Of a stretch of DNA of 36,653 nt, positions 34,730 to 36,653 are shown in pieces (the first letter of the stretch is position 1; each line of letters starts with the position of its first letter). The DNA is from Sideroxyarcus sp. (GTDB lineage Bacteria; Pseudomonadota; Gammaproteobacteria; Burkholderiales; Gallionellaceae). The notes under the pieces were generated by a model. It was not told the origin of the DNA and made no database searches. It was given only the letters and a program-made list of their open reading frames with translations. Position numbers and translations under genes: made by a program. The stretch covers positions 1 to 36,653 of the forward strand of contig JAUSBC010000044.1 in the NCBI GenBank assembly GCA_030652215.1, given 5' to 3'.

Positions 34730-36138
34730 AGCACTTCCGCAGCGTGATCAGCCAGACGCGAACGTTCGCCGCGCTGCAGCGTGACGTGGCCGCTGTGCGC
34801 CCAACCCTTGAAGCGGTCCACCACGTAAGTCAAACCGGAACTGCCCTCGGTGAGGTAGGGCGTGTCGATCTGCGCGATGTTGCCCATGCACACCACCTTG
34901 GTACCTGGACCGGCGCGGGTGATGAGCGTCTTCATCTGCTTGGGCGTCAGGTTCTGCGCTTCGTCGATGATCAGGTACTTGTTGAGGAAGGTGCGGCCGC
35001 GCATGAAGTTGAGCGACTTGATCTTGATGCGGCTGCGGATCAGGTCGCGCGTGGCGGCGCGGCCCCATTCGCCGCCTTCTTCCGTCGACTGGTTGAGCAC
35101 GTCGAGGTTGTCATCCAGCGCGCCCATCCACGGCGACATCTTCTCTTCTTCCGTTCCCGGCAGGAAGCCGATGTCTTCGCCCACCGGCACGGTGACGCGG
35201 GTCATGATGATTTCGGAATAGAGCTTGGTTTCCAGCGTCTGCATCAGGCCGGCAGCCAGCGTGAGCAGGGTCTTGCCGGTGCCGGCCTGGCCCAGCAGCG
35301 TGACGAAGTCGATCTCGGGATTCATCAGCAGGTTGAGCACAAAATTCTGCTCGCGGTTACGCGCGGTGATGCCCCAGATGGCATTTTTGCTGTGCGTGTA
35401 GTCGGTGAGCGTGAGCAGCGTGGCGGCCTGGTCGCTCTGTGAGGCGACCACCGCATAAAACGGTTTTTCCGCATCGTCCTGGAACACGAATTCGTTCACC
35501 AGCATGTCGCGGCACATTGGCCCCTTGATGTTGTAGAACGTGTGTCCGCCCTGCGAGCCGGACTTCATGTCCTTGCCGTTCTTCTCCCAGAAATCGGCGG
35601 GCAATTCACGCACGCCGGTGTAGAGCAGGTCGGTGTCTTCCAGCACCTTGTCGTTGAAGTAGTCCTGCGCCGACAGGCCAAGCGCGCGCGCCTTGATGCG
35701 CATGTTGATGTCTTTGCTGACCAGCGCGATCTGGCGCTTGCTGTGCTGCCGGTGCAGATGGCTGACCACGCCGAGGATGGCGTTGTCGGCCTTGCCGTTC
35801 GCCAGCGTGGACGGCAGCGGGTCGCTGATGAACTCGGTCTGCAGGTACAGGCGTCCGGTCGCGTTCTTGTTGCCCAGCGCGTCCAGCGGTGCGCCCTCGT
35901 CTATGCTTTCCTCGCTCGCGCTGACGAGGTTATCCAGGAAGCGGCTGGCCTGACGCGCGTTGCGTGCGACTTCGGTCATGCCCTTCTTGTTGTTGTCCAG
36001 CTCTTCCAGCACGAACATCGGCAGGTAGACATCGTGTTCCTCGAAACGGAACAGGCTGGTCGGGTCGTGCATCAGCACGTTGGTATCCAGCACGAAGAGT
36101 TTGGTGTCTTTGGCCGCTGTTGCTTTACGTGCGTTCAT
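34726..36138 (-). CDS. PIN domain-PhoH ATPase fusion (PhoH2/YlaK type)
   Basis: The 470-residue protein joins an N-terminal PIN RNase fold (about 12-165, with FVLDTNVLMHDP giving Asp18, plus Glu/Asp pairs downstream) to a PhoH P-loop ATPase (Walker A GQAGTGKT at 283-290, Walker B LIIDEAQNL later). Mycobacterial PhoH2 of this arrangement unwinds and cleaves RNA, so an RNA-processing role is likely but not proven here. No antitoxin gene precedes it; the upstream gene is bcp, eight bases away. It overlaps gst by four bases. Confidence 0.93.
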   Translation of the reverse strand: MNARKATAAKDTKLFVLDTNVLMHDPTSLFRFEEHDVYLPMFVLEELDNNKKGMTEVARNARQASRFLDNLVSASEESIDEGAPLDALGNKNATGRLYLQTEFISDPLPSTLANGKADNAILGVVSHLHRQHSKRQIALVSKDINMRIKARALGLSAQDYFNDKVLEDTDLLYTGVRELPADFWEKNGKDMKSGSQGGHTFYNIKGPMCRDMLVNEFVFQDDAEKPFYAVVASQSDQAATLLTLTDYTHSKNAIWGITARNREQNFVLNLLMNPEIDFVTLLGQAGTGKTLLTLAAGLMQTLETKLYSEIIMTRVTVPVGEDIGFLPGTEEEKMSPWMGALDDNLDVLNQSTEEGGEWGRAATRDLIRSRIKIKSLNFMRGRTFLNKYLIIDEAQNLTPKQMKTLITRAGPGTKVVCMGNIAQIDTPYLTEGSSGLTYVVDRFKGWAHSGHVTLQRGERSRLADHAAEVL

Positions 36139-36146
36139 ATCTTTCC

Positions 36147-36602
36147 TTACAGGGTTTGAACAAAGTTAAGTACTTCTGCTGCATGGCCGTCTGCCTTGAG
36201 GCCGCGCCATTCCTTGCGGATGATGCCTTTATTGTCCAGCACAAAAGTGCTGCGCTCGATGCCGCGCACCTGCTTGCCGTACATCATTTTCTGCTTCATC
36301 ACCCCGAACTGGGTGCAGAGCTTCTCTTCCGCGTCCGACAGCAATGCAAACGGCAGGGTGAAAGTGGTTTTGAACTTCTCGTGAGATTTGATGCTATCGC
36401 GCGAGACGCCCACGATCTCGCTACCCGCTTCCAGAAATCCCGCATAGAGATCGCGAAACTGCTGCGCCTCGGTGGTGCAGCCCGGCGTGCTGTCCTTGGG
36501 ATAGAAATAGATCACCAACGATTTGCTGCGGATGGGGTGGAGCGTGAAATCGACACCGCCGGTGGCGGGTAGGGTGAAATCGGCTACAACTTGGTTTGGC
36601 AT
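36147..36602 (-). CDS. bcp: Bacterioferritin comigratory protein / thioredoxin-dependent peroxiredoxin
   Basis: The 151-residue protein is a PrxQ/BCP peroxiredoxin that reduces peroxides. The peroxidatic Cys42 lies in the signature YPKDSTPGCTTEA. The resolving cysteine found five residues later in E. coli BCP (CxxxxC) is absent here, where the sequence continues CTTEAQQFR. Cys97-region LCTQFG may serve instead, or the enzyme works as a 1-Cys type. I chose the ATG at 36602 over the TTG three bases before it because GGAG is six bases upstream. It heads the minus-strand run leading into phoH. Confidence 0.93.
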   Translation of the reverse strand: MPNQVVADFTLPATGGVDFTLHPIRSKSLVIYFYPKDSTPGCTTEAQQFRDLYAGFLEAGSEIVGVSRDSIKSHEKFKTTFTLPFALLSDAEEKLCTQFGVMKQKMMYGKQVRGIERSTFVLDNKGIIRKEWRGLKADGHAAEVLNFVQTL

Positions 36603-36653
36603 CAATGGCTCCGGTTACTGGCTCCCATTGTTGTCAAAATCGGCGGGTAAGGC

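Noticed and set aside
34726..36138. Toxin-antitoxin system from the PIN domain
   Set aside because: No small antitoxin gene is adjacent; the PIN domain is fused to PhoH as in housekeeping YlaK/PhoH2 proteins.

Overview
The window looks like chromosomal DNA from a Gram-negative bacterium, most probably a betaproteobacterium. I infer this from outer-membrane phospholipase A, an RND efflux operon with an OprM-type outer-membrane lipoprotein, DjlA, YciB, an orphan VgrG, and the G+C-rich codon use of the housekeeping genes. Gallionellaceae/Nitrosomonadales is a guess from overall gene style, not a demonstrated placement.

Layout. 1-4260: djlA and a histidine phosphatase, a palindromic element, pldA on the minus strand and fumC on the plus strand. 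4260-11226: an Fe-S cluster operon, beginning at a sigma70-like promoter overlapped by an IscR type-1-like box. It reads unknown 131-residue protein, sufB, sufC, sufD, sufS, sufU, then after a repeat sufT and a Rieske ferredoxin. The scaffold is of SufU type, and no sufE, sufA or iscR is present here. 11227-21781: an accessory segment of visibly lower G+C in several parts. It holds a lone 1525-residue protein with a putative PD-(D/E)XK (DUF4297/Cap4-like) nuclease plus STAND/NACHT ATPase, resembling an Avs-type antiphage sensor. Convergent to it is a three-gene module on the minus strand: vgrG, a multidomain peptidoglycan-hydrolase effector ending in a GH19 domain, and an exported XAC2610-like putative immunity protein. 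21782-27478: a tripartite RND efflux operon (periplasmic adaptor, inner-membrane pump, outer-membrane channel). 27711-31859 (minus): a 1382-residue sensory protein with four CBS, four PAS, one GAF, GGDEF and EAL domains. 31947-36602 (minus): a run of genes, bcp, phoH/PIN, gst, msrB, yciB, yciI and a periplasmic parvulin, closed by a clear intrinsic terminator.

How parts work together. The suf genes build and deliver Fe-S clusters. The bcp, gst and msrB genes deal with peroxide, electrophiles and oxidised methionine. The accessory segment combines a putative phage-defence protein with an interbacterial killing module, which suggests cargo acquired between two core operons. Several interspersed palindromic repeat families occupy most intergenic gaps, and some sit at convergent gene ends where they may terminate transcription.

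The best candidates for new biology are the large nuclease-ATPase protein, the EF-hand-containing VgrG effector with its immunity partner, and the unknown first gene of the suf operon under an IscR-like box.
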